Notes: generated from the sequence alone by a model not told the origin. Numbered from the stretch's first letter, positions 1-6,990 are shown. The stretch is DNA of 8,859 bases from Chitinispirillales bacterium (GCA_031254455.1 JAIRUI010000001.1:1-8859); one strand, 5' to 3'. Translations and numbers: made by a program.

Positions 1-1572
1 ACCGGCACGGTAACTGTCTCAGGCGGCAGGGTTGAGGCGTCCACCGGCTGCGCAGTTTTTAATAATGGAGGCGGTAAAATTACCGTGTCGAACACGGCGG
101 TGGTTACATCGGCAAATACAGCACCAGCGCAAGGTACAATAAGCATTCCTTCCTTCGCTACAGGAACCGGCACGGGTCTTGAAATCACGGGCGGCACGGT
201 GAGCAATACCTCCACCTCCGCCGACTCCCGCGCCGTTTACAACAGTTCGAACAAAAGCATCGTCATCAACGACGGCAGGATTTTGGCAACAAACGGATAT
301 GCCGTTTACAACGCTTCCTCCGGCTCGGTTGGTATTGACGGCGGCGTGCTGTTTGCCTACGGCGAAGACGAAAGCGACGTTATCTACGGCAGTCACTACA
401 CAATAGGTTTAGACGCGACAATAGTGGCGTGGGACAATGCGGCAGGAAACACGGAATACGATGTATTCTCAAGCGAAGATATTTTCGTATCCGCCGAAGC
501 AACGGCAGTATGGGATACGCGAAACGGCATTGTATATGCCAATGGCGCAACAAACGGCATTATCCTTATTGAGGGCGTTACTGTGAAGAAGGGAATCCCG
601 ACTTACACAGTACCCACAGACCTAACGGCAATTTACGGGCAAACTTTGGCTAATGTTTTGCCTTTGCTTACGGGTGGATGGGAATGGATGAGTCCGGCAA
701 CGCTTGTCGGAGAAGTCGGAGAGCAAACGCACAAGGTGAAGTTTACACCGGATGATGTTGCCAACTACAACATTGTAGAGAACATTGACGTGAAAGTTGT
801 GGTAAGCAAGGCTAATCCGGCATACACTGCCCCGAACGGTTTAACGGCAACTTATGGGCAAACCTTGAAGGATGTAACACCTGCGCTCACAGACGGCTGG
901 TCGTGGATGAATCCGACAACATCAGTAGGCGCGGCAGGAGAACAAACCCACAAGGCGAAGTTTACACCGAGCGATGTCGCCAACTATAATGTTGTAGAAA
1001 ACATTGATGTGAAGGTAATGGTAGGCAAGGCAACTCCGGCATACACTGCACCCGACGGCTTAACGGCAACAGTCGGGCAGACTCTGAAGGATGTTTTGCC
1101 TATGCTTACGGGTGGATGGTCTTGGATGGTTCCGTCAACACTTGTAGGAGCAGTTGGAGAACAGACGCACAAGGCGAAGTTTACACCGTCTGATATTGCC
1201 AACTACAACATTGTAGAGAACATTGACGTGAAGGTGGTGGTGTCGGCAGGTGGTGCAAACGCGGTCCTTAATAAGAAGGAGTCAAGCGGGCGCAGTGACA
1301 TCAGACTGTCAAGCAACATAGTCTCTGAGAAGGCAGTTATCACTGTTGATTTACCGAATGGTGAGAGGGTTTCTCAGATTAAGGCGGTAATCTATGATAA
1401 CATCGGCAATGTGGTGTTTGAAAAGACTGAGAGAGACGGTAGCATTACTTGGAATTTAACCAACAATGCAGGCAGAAATGTAGCTAACGGAACATATTTG
1501 ATTGTGGTTGAAGCGAAAAACACAAACGGGAAGAGTTATCAGTATTCTACTAAGGTGGGTGTGAAACGGTAA
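1..1572 (+). CDS. Large surface/secreted protein with beta-solenoid region, three MBG-like repeats and C-terminal sorting-type domain (5' partial)
   Basis: The frame is open from base 1 to TAA at 1570-1572, so the gene starts upstream of the window; a GTG at 85 lies inside the same repeat pattern and is not a real start. Of the 523 residues visible, about 1-195 are Gly/Asn/Val-rich rungs of the type 'GGxVxAxxGxAVYN', suggesting a beta-helix or solenoid. Residues 197-415 are three 73-residue repeats with YTAP, LTA, GQTL, GWxWM, GEQTHKxKFTP and ANYN signatures, resembling MBG/YDG-type bacterial Ig-like domains. Residues about 433-523 form an Ig-like C-terminal domain (WNLTNNAGR, NGTYLIVVEA, final VGVKR) like T9SS type A or FlgD-Ig domains. 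The inferred role is a stalked, exported surface protein, perhaps for adhesion; the ligand is unknown. No catalytic domain is visible. No RBS or signal peptide can be judged because the 5' end is missing. Confidence 0.85.
   Translation, partial: TGTVTVSGGRVEASTGCAVFNNGGGKITVSNTAVVTSANTAPAQGTISIPSFATGTGTGLEITGGTVSNTSTSADSRAVYNSSNKSIVINDGRILATNGYAVYNASSGSVGIDGGVLFAYGEDESDVIYGSHYTIGLDATIVAWDNAAGNTEYDVFSSEDIFVSAEATAVWDTRNGIVYANGATNGIILIEGVTVKKGIPTYTVPTDLTAIYGQTLANVLPLLTGGWEWMSPATLVGEVGEQTHKVKFTPDDVANYNIVENIDVKVVVSKANPAYTAPNGLTATYGQTLKDVTPALTDGWSWMNPTTSVGAAGEQTHKAKFTPSDVANYNVVENIDVKVMVGKATPAYTAPDGLTATVGQTLKDVLPMLTGGWSWMVPSTLVGAVGEQTHKAKFTPSDIANYNIVENIDVKVVVSAGGANAVLNKKESSGRSDIRLSSNIVSEKAVITVDLPNGERVSQIKAVIYDNIGNVVFEKTERDGSITWNLTNNAGRNVANGTYLIVVEAKNTNGKSYQYSTKVGVKR
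589..1245 (+). repeat. Three tandem 219-bp in-frame repeats (MBG/YDG-like domains)
   Basis: Units start at 589, 808 and 1027, each exactly 219 bp (73 codons) with no indels between them. Units 1 and 3 share a 35-nt identical stretch (760-794 and 1198-1232, exactly two periods apart) and the segment around 'gcttacgggtggatgg'. Units 2 and 3 share other near-identical stretches, such as the one encoding THKAKFTPSD. This mosaic similarity points to recent duplication or gene conversion. The repeats encode spacer Ig-like domains in the surface protein. Confidence 0.92.
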
Positions 1573-1580
1573 GTGTGGCG

Positions 1581-1611
1581 CTGGATTGCTTCGCTTTGCT
1601 CGCAATGACGG
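1581..1611. repeat. Short dispersed palindrome-like repeat (CGTCATTGCGAG...GCAATCCAG type)
   Basis: On the minus strand the sequence reads CCGTCATTGCGAGC then AAAGCGAAGCAATCCAG. From memory, near-identical elements with outer ATTGC/GCAAT arms occur as scattered intergenic repeats in many unrelated bacterial genomes. It lies 8 bp after the stop of the surface protein gene and 11 bp before the stop of the convergent 84-residue gene. The 5-bp outer stem with a 12-nt loop and no T tract makes it a poor intrinsic terminator. It is probably a fragment or single unit of a mobile or recombinogenic repeat. Confidence 0.55.
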
Positions 1612-1622
1612 AAGAAAGAAAT

Positions 1623-1877
1623 CTATTCTTCGTCGTATCTTTGATAACCCATTGCGCTCAAAGCGTGGTCAATGCTTTCAAATTTTCCGGTTTTGGCATA
1701 GACGAAAGAAGAATCTACGTCAATTTTCGCAAGCGTTGCGGCGTCGTTTTGTAAATTATATATTTTATTCGGATTTACAAGCATAATTTGTTCGCCGCCA
1801 GTCGCTTTCTCCAATAAAACACTGCGCGCAAAACCGCCTTGACACCCAAAACTCCCCGCCGTGTATCTGACGCTCAT
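1623..1877 (-). CDS. Small orphan protein, 84 aa, translationally coupled to the transporter/spermidine-synthase-like fusion
   Basis: I do not recognise this protein. It starts at an ATG whose A is the last base of the upstream gene's TAA (TAATG), with GGAG 7 nt before the ATG, so translation looks real and coupled. It has no signal peptide or membrane segment. The N-terminal third is Gly-rich with one Cys (GSFGCQGGFARS), the middle looks beta-rich (EQIMLVN), and the C-terminus is acidic (YQRYDEE). It is the last gene of the three-gene operon and ends in TAG 50 bp from the convergent surface protein gene. It could be a small cytoplasmic partner or a substrate of the fusion protein; both are inference. 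The overlapping plus-strand frame at 1586-1786 begins within the dispersed repeat and is judged spurious. Confidence 0.65.
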   Translation of the reverse strand: MSVRYTAGSFGCQGGFARSVLLEKATGGEQIMLVNPNKIYNLQNDAATLAKIDVDSSFVYAKTGKFESIDHALSAMGYQRYDEE

Positions 1878-4576
1878 TAATTTTCTCCGGCTGAATAATA
1901 GTTTTGCAAATATTGTTGCATTTTTAACGCTTCCGCGTAATTAGGATTGAATTTCAGCGCGTAAGCGACATGTTTTGCCGCTAAATCGTACAAGTTTTTC
2001 CCAAGCATCAATCCCGCTAAAATCGTGTGAGAAATATAATCGCTCGAATTTATATCTATCGAGGTCAAAAGATGGTCTATCGCGAGATTTTGTTCTTCTA
2101 ATTTAATCAAAACTAAAGCGTATTGACGGTGCAGATATGAATTTTGCGAGTCTAAGTTCAGCGCTCTGTTAAAACATTCAGCCGATTTCAAATACTCTTT
2201 TTTTTCATAATAAATGTTTGCAATTTCCATAAGCGCGGGAAGATTAAGCGAGTTGTATTTCAGCGCTTCTTCCAAAAGTCCGGGCGCAGATTGTTTTTGA
2301 TTCGTGTATGCAAAATAAAGTTCGCTGGAAATAATATCGCCTAAATTTATGTTGCGAATCGCATTTATTCCGTCTATATCTTTTTGCTGCGAAATTTCGG
2401 GAATCATAGTTGCGCCGATAGGCGATAAATACGTTTTTATATCATCGACAAACGGTTGGTTTTGTCTGTGCAACGCCGAATAGTATTCAAGTTTTGGAAC
2501 GTTATCCGTAAAAATTTCACCGTCTTGCGACATTCTTGCCAAATCATTTCTATCACAAAGAAAACTTGCCGCTAAAATTCTCCTGTCCGAAAGCATATAG
2601 AGCGAACCGCCCCAATAACTCCATCGCAGATCTTCGACTACTTTTTCGTTTTGTGAAAAGATTTCCTGCGCTCTTTTTCCGCTCAAATTGCCGAATTCAC
2701 CGTTTGTTCCGACAAGCAGAAATTCACTTCCGTTAAACCATAATTGTGAATTTGGAAACACGGATACAAATGTTTTAATTATTGATTTGAATACGGCAAA
2801 ATCAAACGACGCAATAGGTACGAATTGTGTAATTATTCCGTCTTGGTTCAAACTTTTTTTTGCGTTTTCGTAAAAATCGACAGTGTAAAATCCGGAGCAA
2901 TACGGACGAAAAATCTGCCCTATTTCAATCGAAATTATGTCATATTTTCTGTCGTTTCGGCGAATAGTTTTACGTCCGTCTTCAACAATAATTCTTACTT
3001 TCGGATTACTCAAGAAACCAACGTCAAATTCGCTTTTTGCAAAATCGAAAACCGATTCTTCAATATCCACACAAAACAAACCGTCTATTCCATAGTATAA
3101 AAATCTGCTTGCCGTAAGTCCCGTTCCAAAACCGATTAAAAGTATATTTTTAGGATCGTTTTTTGAAATTATCGATGGAATATGCGCAGCCATAATTTGT
3201 CGGGTTTTACGGTTTTCACCTTGCCATAAACGGTCTATTTCCATAGTTTTTATACCGTTCTTTGATGTAATTGAAACAATCGCTTCCCGTCCTTCTTTAA
3301 AATTCACTACCGTTTGTTTTTTATCAAAAGAAAGATAGTTCTTAATAAAATCAGCATAATTTTCTCTTCCTAAAAACAATGCCGCAAGCGGCAAAAGAAT
3401 TATAACGATTGCAATTTTTTTTTGTGAATATTTAAGAATTGCAACGCTTCCTACGAGTATAGAAACTACAAACGCCAGAATTATCGTGTTTGCGATTCCA
3501 AAAATCGGCAAAAATAAAAATCCGCACATAATCGCTCCGAAAATGGAACCGACCGTATTTGCCGCCGACAAAATCCCCGCTGTTTTTTCGGCGGATTTTT
3601 TGACTATTTGTACTGTCGCCGGAAGCATCATTCCTGAAAACAGCGACGGTAAAAAAGAAATCAAAACCGTTATTAGCAGGATGGAAAGAATTGATTGATT
3701 TTTTGCGATATTCATCCAAAATCCAGCCGGATTTAATAGAAAAACCGTTGAAAAAACCGTACTCCAAACTATAGAAATAATTCCAAACCAGTTTAATTTT
3801 TGCGAAATCTTATCCGAAATCGCTCCAAAAATTCCCGCTCCAAGCGCAAGTCCGAAAATTACGCAGGAAATCGTTAAGGTATAAACAAAAATAGTATTTG
3901 TGATTATTAACGCCAAAAATCTGCTTGCGATTAATTCGGCAAGCATACCGTTAAATCCGACAAACGCGAACAAAAAAATCGGCAAAAACGGTATTTTTTC
4001 GTTGGAAACAATATTTTTTGCCGATTTTTTGAATAGAAATAAAGCCGAAACCGCGACCAAAATATTTATTCCGGAAGCGGTGAATATTGAGTTTCTAATT
4101 CCAATGTTTTGCAACAGTAAAAATCCCGTCAAAATCGCTCCGCAGACGGCTCCTAAAGAATTTACGGCATAAACGCCCGAAATTTGTTTTTCTGTAGAAT
4201 TTTCTTTTGCAAGTCCGACCATAACCGGAAAATTCATTCCAATAAAAATCGCACTTACGCCTATACTTACGATATGCACAAAAACCGTTAAGATGTTGCC
4301 GGGTATATAAATTTTATTTAACAGCGTAAAAAGCGCGACACTTAACGCCCCGAAAATTCCGACCAAAAATTCCAATTTTGCGTATAACTTTGCATCAAAT
4401 TTTCGCTCTTTTTTAACGATTAAGCAATTGCCAAGCGCCATTGCGCCAAAAAAAACGGCGGTAACCGCCGAAATCGCGGTAATCGAACTCCCGAAAATCT
4501 GTGAACTCCATCTAATCCAGCAAATTTGATAAATTAACGACGAGACTCCCGATAAAAAAAACAAAACGTTAGCCAT
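1877..4576 (-). CDS. Fused multi-TM transporter-like / spermidine-synthase-like / TPR protein, 899 aa
   Basis: Residues about 1-403 form a polytopic membrane domain of roughly 10-12 hydrophobic segments, resembling the MFS-like N-terminus of bacterial fused spermidine synthases. Residues about 425-610 form a Rossmann domain: GFGTG (482-486) in place of the GGGDG loop, VDIEESV (503-509) with the acidic residue at the end of beta 2, VEDGR (531-535), then a spermidine-synthase-like tail (GFYTVDFYENAKKSL). The usual catalytic DSTDP-like motif is replaced by IEIGQ (550-554). 'FTDNVPKLEY' (689-698) matches the family's C-terminal 'TDDxPxLE' motif. Three TPRs in exact 34-residue register follow (779-812, 813-846, 847-880), after a probable degenerate one. 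The start is supported by GGAGG 6 nt upstream, and the ATG overlaps the previous stop as TAATG. Aminopropyltransferase activity is doubtful; a membrane-anchored, TPR-scaffolded enzyme or sensor is inferred. Confidence 0.85.
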   Translation of the reverse strand: MANVLFFLSGVSSLIYQICWIRWSSQIFGSSITAISAVTAVFFGAMALGNCLIVKKERKFDAKLYAKLEFLVGIFGALSVALFTLLNKIYIPGNILTVFVHIVSIGVSAIFIGMNFPVMVGLAKENSTEKQISGVYAVNSLGAVCGAILTGFLLLQNIGIRNSIFTASGINILVAVSALFLFKKSAKNIVSNEKIPFLPIFLFAFVGFNGMLAELIASRFLALIITNTIFVYTLTISCVIFGLALGAGIFGAISDKISQKLNWFGIISIVWSTVFSTVFLLNPAGFWMNIAKNQSILSILLITVLISFLPSLFSGMMLPATVQIVKKSAEKTAGILSAANTVGSIFGAIMCGFLFLPIFGIANTIILAFVVSILVGSVAILKYSQKKIAIVIILLPLAALFLGRENYADFIKNYLSFDKKQTVVNFKEGREAIVSITSKNGIKTMEIDRLWQGENRKTRQIMAAHIPSIISKNDPKNILLIGFGTGLTASRFLYYGIDGLFCVDIEESVFDFAKSEFDVGFLSNPKVRIIVEDGRKTIRRNDRKYDIISIEIGQIFRPYCSGFYTVDFYENAKKSLNQDGIITQFVPIASFDFAVFKSIIKTFVSVFPNSQLWFNGSEFLLVGTNGEFGNLSGKRAQEIFSQNEKVVEDLRWSYWGGSLYMLSDRRILAASFLCDRNDLARMSQDGEIFTDNVPKLEYYSALHRQNQPFVDDIKTYLSPIGATMIPEISQQKDIDGINAIRNINLGDIISSELYFAYTNQKQSAPGLLEEALKYNSLNLPALMEIANIYYEKKEYLKSAECFNRALNLDSQNSYLHRQYALVLIKLEEQNLAIDHLLTSIDINSSDYISHTILAGLMLGKNLYDLAAKHVAYALKFNPNYAEALKMQQYLQNYYSAGEN

Positions 4577-5475
4577 TATTTTCCTCCGAATCCAAATTCA
4601 AAAGAGATTTTTACCCCGTTGTCGCTCGTGCCGCTCGACGGTTCGTGCGCATAGACTTTGTTGCCGCTATCGTCATAACCCAAATATATATCCGGACTTT
4701 GTTTGAATCCGTAATATTCGTGAAAATACAATACTTTCCACGCTCTATTTTGCACTAAATATTTTATAAATCCGAATTCAAATCGCCAACCGACTTTCCC
4801 GTCAATATCAAATTTAAACTTAAAATTTTGAATCGGCAAAATCATCGTCTCCCAAACCGGAATCGAAAACGACAACTCAGAAATAACGCCTAAACCTTGG
4901 CTGTTTTTGGTAACGACGGAAATTCCCGGATTTATTCTTAACCAATAATATTTTTCGGAAATATTAAGACCTATAGGACGTATCCAGCCGTTAAACGCTA
5001 CGTCGGTATATAATTTAAAATTCACATTGGAATTGGCGATTGCCGAATAACCGATTTCTAAATTTTCCCCGTGAAAATAATTGTCTTTGTTTTCAATCTT
5101 TACAGGCCAGTAAATCAAACACGTATCCAATTTTTTTGACGGGTCTGTGGTTTGAAAAAGTATTTCCCCCTGAGAACTTCCGTCATAAGTATGGTTTACG
5201 GAACGCGAATAATTAAATTTCGCGCCAAACGACAACTTATTTTCCGGGTTGTAATATTTATATCCGATTTCACTGCCGGCGGTAAGACCGTATTCGTCAC
5301 TTCGAGGGGTACCCTTTATAATAATGTTTGGGATTGACTGTTTTTCAAATTCTTCAGAATACGAAAATCTATATGCCAAAAGTGAGAATTCAAGCGAATG
5401 TCGGGATGGAAAATCCGAAAAAATTGTCGAAAAAATAAAAAAAATAAGTATCGCTACAGATTTTAATTGTTTCAT
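4576..5475 (-). CDS. Predicted outer-membrane beta-barrel protein, 299 aa
   Basis: The N-terminus is a Sec signal peptide: MKQLK, a hydrophobic stretch to about residue 19, and likely cleavage after S20 (FS/DFPS). The mature part alternates short amphipathic strands rich in Tyr, Phe and Trp with Asn/Gly/Ser turns (for example GLTAGSEIGYKYY, LSFGAKFNYSRS, LRINPGISVV) and ends with KISFEFGFGGK, typical of a beta-barrel closing strand. I cannot assign it to a named family such as OmpW, OmpA or the omptins. It is first in the operon, with AGGAG about 9 nt before the ATG, and its TAA overlaps the next ATG by one base. This tight coupling to the inner-membrane fusion protein suggests the two work together across the envelope (inference). 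The base composition is AT-rich, like the next gene. Confidence 0.75.
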   Translation of the reverse strand: MKQLKSVAILIFFIFSTIFSDFPSRHSLEFSLLAYRFSYSEEFEKQSIPNIIIKGTPRSDEYGLTAGSEIGYKYYNPENKLSFGAKFNYSRSVNHTYDGSSQGEILFQTTDPSKKLDTCLIYWPVKIENKDNYFHGENLEIGYSAIANSNVNFKLYTDVAFNGWIRPIGLNISEKYYWLRINPGISVVTKNSQGLGVISELSFSIPVWETMILPIQNFKFKFDIDGKVGWRFEFGFIKYLVQNRAWKVLYFHEYYGFKQSPDIYLGYDDSGNKVYAHEPSSGTSDNGVKISFEFGFGGK

Positions 5476-5550
5476 TTATTATTACTCCTATTTTTTACAT
5501 AAAATTTTGAACAAAACACGAAAATTAAAACGAATATACTATTTTTTGGA

Positions 5551-5577
5551 ACTTATATGCGTACCTGTCGCATAAGT
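5551..5577. promoter_or_regulatory. Inverted repeat in the intergenic spacer (possible operator)
   Basis: ACTTATATGCG (5551-5561) and CGCATAAGT (5569-5577) are complementary over 9 bp, with a 2-nt bulge and a 7-nt centre. The repeat coincides with the candidate promoter's -10 to -35 interval, which would suit a repressor site. It has no T tract on the minus side and no plus-strand gene upstream needing termination, so it is less likely to be a terminator. Confidence 0.3.
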
Positions 5578-5579
5578 AA
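5552..5579 (-). promoter_or_regulatory. Candidate promoter of the beta-barrel/fusion operon
   Basis: On the minus strand TTACTT (5579-5574) and TATAAG (5557-5552) are separated by 16 bp, about 75 bp upstream of the ATG at 5475. The match to sigma-70-like consensus is moderate. Other AT-rich -10-like strings lie nearer the gene (for example TATATT on the minus strand near 5535), so the choice is uncertain. Confidence 0.3.
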
Positions 5580-5644
5580 GATTTTTGCAATTGAAACAGC
5601 CGAAAATTAAAAATAGAGATCATAGAAACCGTGAATCAAAACCT

Positions 5645-5667
5645 AAAGGAACTATCAATAGTCCAAA
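5645..5667 (-). terminator. Weak candidate terminator of the metal-uptake operon
   Basis: On the minus strand, GGACTATTGATAGTTCC (5664-5648) can form a small imperfect hairpin with one bulge, followed by a T-rich but interrupted stretch (TTTAGGTTTTG). It lies about 20 bp after the stop of the Cys-rich gene. The stem is short and the loop tight, so this may not be a true intrinsic terminator. Confidence 0.25.
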
Positions 5668-5685
5668 GACGACATATTTCTCGCA

Positions 5686-6108
5686 TTACTTAACGATGAC
5701 AACGTCGTCGGTCGCTAAATAATAAAGGCTTCTTCCCGACATCTTATAACTGCTGATTACTCCGACTATACGAATTTTAGCATCTTTTTCAGGATAGTTG
5801 TTCGTTTTACCGTCATTGCACCTAAACTCAAACCCCGTCTTGCAGCATGCGGCGGCATCCGAGAACAGTATGAAATGGCTGCAGTCGATCGGTACATTCC
5901 CAGGACACCACGAGTCATATTCGCCTTCAATTTTCATAGTTTTCCCCAAATAATTTTCCGGCTTTGTAACTATGTTAAGCAACATTGCCTGCTGCATTAC
6001 ATCGCTTAGCGCTGTCAAATCCACATCTATTTTTTTACGGTTCTCCTGAGAACACACTGAAACGGCGCACGCACATATCAAAAACAGAAATAACGTTATA
6101 TTTTTCAT
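5686..6108 (-). CDS. Small secreted Cys-rich protein, OB-fold-like, linked to metal ABC transporter
   Basis: A hydrophobic export signal (residues 2-18) ends in a Cys-rich stretch (ICACAVSVCSQEN). It may be cleaved by signal peptidase I near residue 20 or be a lipoprotein with a poor lipobox (ICAC). The mature region has strands spaced like a small OB fold: 'NYLGKTMKIEGEYD', 'FILFSDAAACCKTGFEF', 'DAKIRIVGVISSY'. Its five cysteines (68, 76, 88, 89, 97), including an adjacent pair, could bind metal or form disulfides. From memory, similar short proteins with a conserved 'ACC..G.EF' motif accompany zinc-type ABC operons in Clostridia; none that I know of is characterised. Its ATG overlaps the permease stop as TAATG, with AGGAG about 10 nt upstream, so co-expression with the permease is expected. 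A role as a periplasmic metal-binding accessory is inferred. Confidence 0.75.
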   Translation of the reverse strand: MKNITLFLFLICACAVSVCSQENRKKIDVDLTALSDVMQQAMLLNIVTKPENYLGKTMKIEGEYDSWCPGNVPIDCSHFILFSDAAACCKTGFEFRCNDGKTNNYPEKDAKIRIVGVISSYKMSGRSLYYLATDDVVIVK

Positions 6109-6962
6109 TATACTTTAACTCCTTTTGCAATAAAACCCGCCGTGCAAAATACCAAAAAGACGACTATATTCACGGCTACGATAGTAGAACCTACAGGCGT
6201 TCCCGCTAAAATTGAAATCAGAATACCAAATGCGGCGCACAGCACGGACACGACAGCCGAGCATATCGTTACAGCCTTAAAACTTTTGAATACGCGCATA
6301 GCGGAAAGCGCCGGAAATATTATAAGCGCCGAAATAAGCAGCGAGCCTACAAGATTCATAGCCAGCGCTATTACCACGGCGATAATGATTGCAAGAATAA
6401 GATTGTAAGTTTTCGCCTTTATACCTGTCGCGGCGGCGAACTCTTCGTCAAACGTTATTGCGAATATCTTGTGATAAAACAGTAAAAACACCGCTGTTAC
6501 CAACGCCGACATTGCAACGCACAGGATTACGTCCGTAAGACTCAGCGTCAAGATAGACGTAGAACCGAACAGAGTAGTGCATACGTCGCCTGAAAGGTTT
6601 GACGATTTTGCAAAAAGGTTCATTATCAAATAACCTATCGCTAAGGCGGACACGGAAAGCATCGCTACTGCGGCATCCCCTTTAATTTTTGCGTTTTGTC
6701 CGGCGCACAGAAGCAATACGGCGGTTATTATCGTTACCGGCAAAACAAAAAACATATTGCTTGTCAAATTCATCGCCGCAGAAACTGCAACCGCGCCAAA
6801 AGCGACGTTGGAAAGCCCTGAGCCGATAAATGAAAAACGTTTTAACACAAGCGTTACGCCCAAAAGTGAAGAACAAAGCGCGATAAGAACGCCTGCGGCG
6901 AAAGCGTATTGGACAAACGAAAATTGAAAATACATAACTAATTTGTCAAGAATTTCTTCCAT
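6108..6962 (-). CDS. znuB: Metal (zinc/manganese-type) ABC transporter permease, ABC-3 family
   Basis: The 284-residue length and the 7-9 hydrophobic segments fit the ABC-3 (ZnuB/MntB/PsaB) family, which forms the inner-membrane channel. Visible family marks are LKRFSFIG after the first helix, FDEEFAAATGIKAKTYN (171-187) as the cytoplasmic coupling region that contacts the ATPase, and GSLLISALIIFPALSAM (206-222). The usual 'GDxLSHx' after the first helix reads GSGLSNV (47-53), so the normally conserved Asp and His are Ser48 and Asn52. The gene follows the ATPase gene after 28 bp, with a modest AAGG Shine-Dalgarno sequence, and overlaps the Cys-rich gene by one base. Metal specificity cannot be read from sequence; zinc is favoured over manganese only because of the Cys-rich neighbour. 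The symbol is given by family resemblance. Confidence 0.88.
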   Translation of the reverse strand: MEEILDKLVMYFQFSFVQYAFAAGVLIALCSSLLGVTLVLKRFSFIGSGLSNVAFGAVAVSAAMNLTSNMFFVLPVTIITAVLLLCAGQNAKIKGDAAVAMLSVSALAIGYLIMNLFAKSSNLSGDVCTTLFGSTSILTLSLTDVILCVAMSALVTAVFLLFYHKIFAITFDEEFAAATGIKAKTYNLILAIIIAVVIALAMNLVGSLLISALIIFPALSAMRVFKSFKAVTICSAVVSVLCAAFGILISILAGTPVGSTIVAVNIVVFLVFCTAGFIAKGVKV

Positions 6963-6990
6963 TATTTCTACCTTTTTCTGCCGAACCGAC

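Noticed and set aside
19..396. Minus-strand 125-residue frame
   Set aside because: It is antisense to the repeat-rich surface protein, with Gly/Ala/Val/Cys-rich nonsense composition and no RBS evidence.
589..1245. The tandem repeats as a CRISPR array
   Set aside because: The period is 219 bp, fully in frame and protein-coding throughout, with no short repeat/spacer structure.
85..1572. GTG at 85 as the true start of the surface protein gene
   Set aside because: The same frame is open back to base 1 and encodes the same rung pattern, so the gene is 5' truncated by the window edge.
1586..1786. Plus-strand 66-residue frame (LRFARNDGRKK...)
   Set aside because: It begins inside the dispersed repeat, a common source of false short proteins, and runs antisense to the better supported 84-residue gene.
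3432..3767. Minus-strand 111-residue frame inside the fusion gene
   Set aside because: It is a shifted-frame shadow of the transmembrane coding region, with no recognisable protein features.
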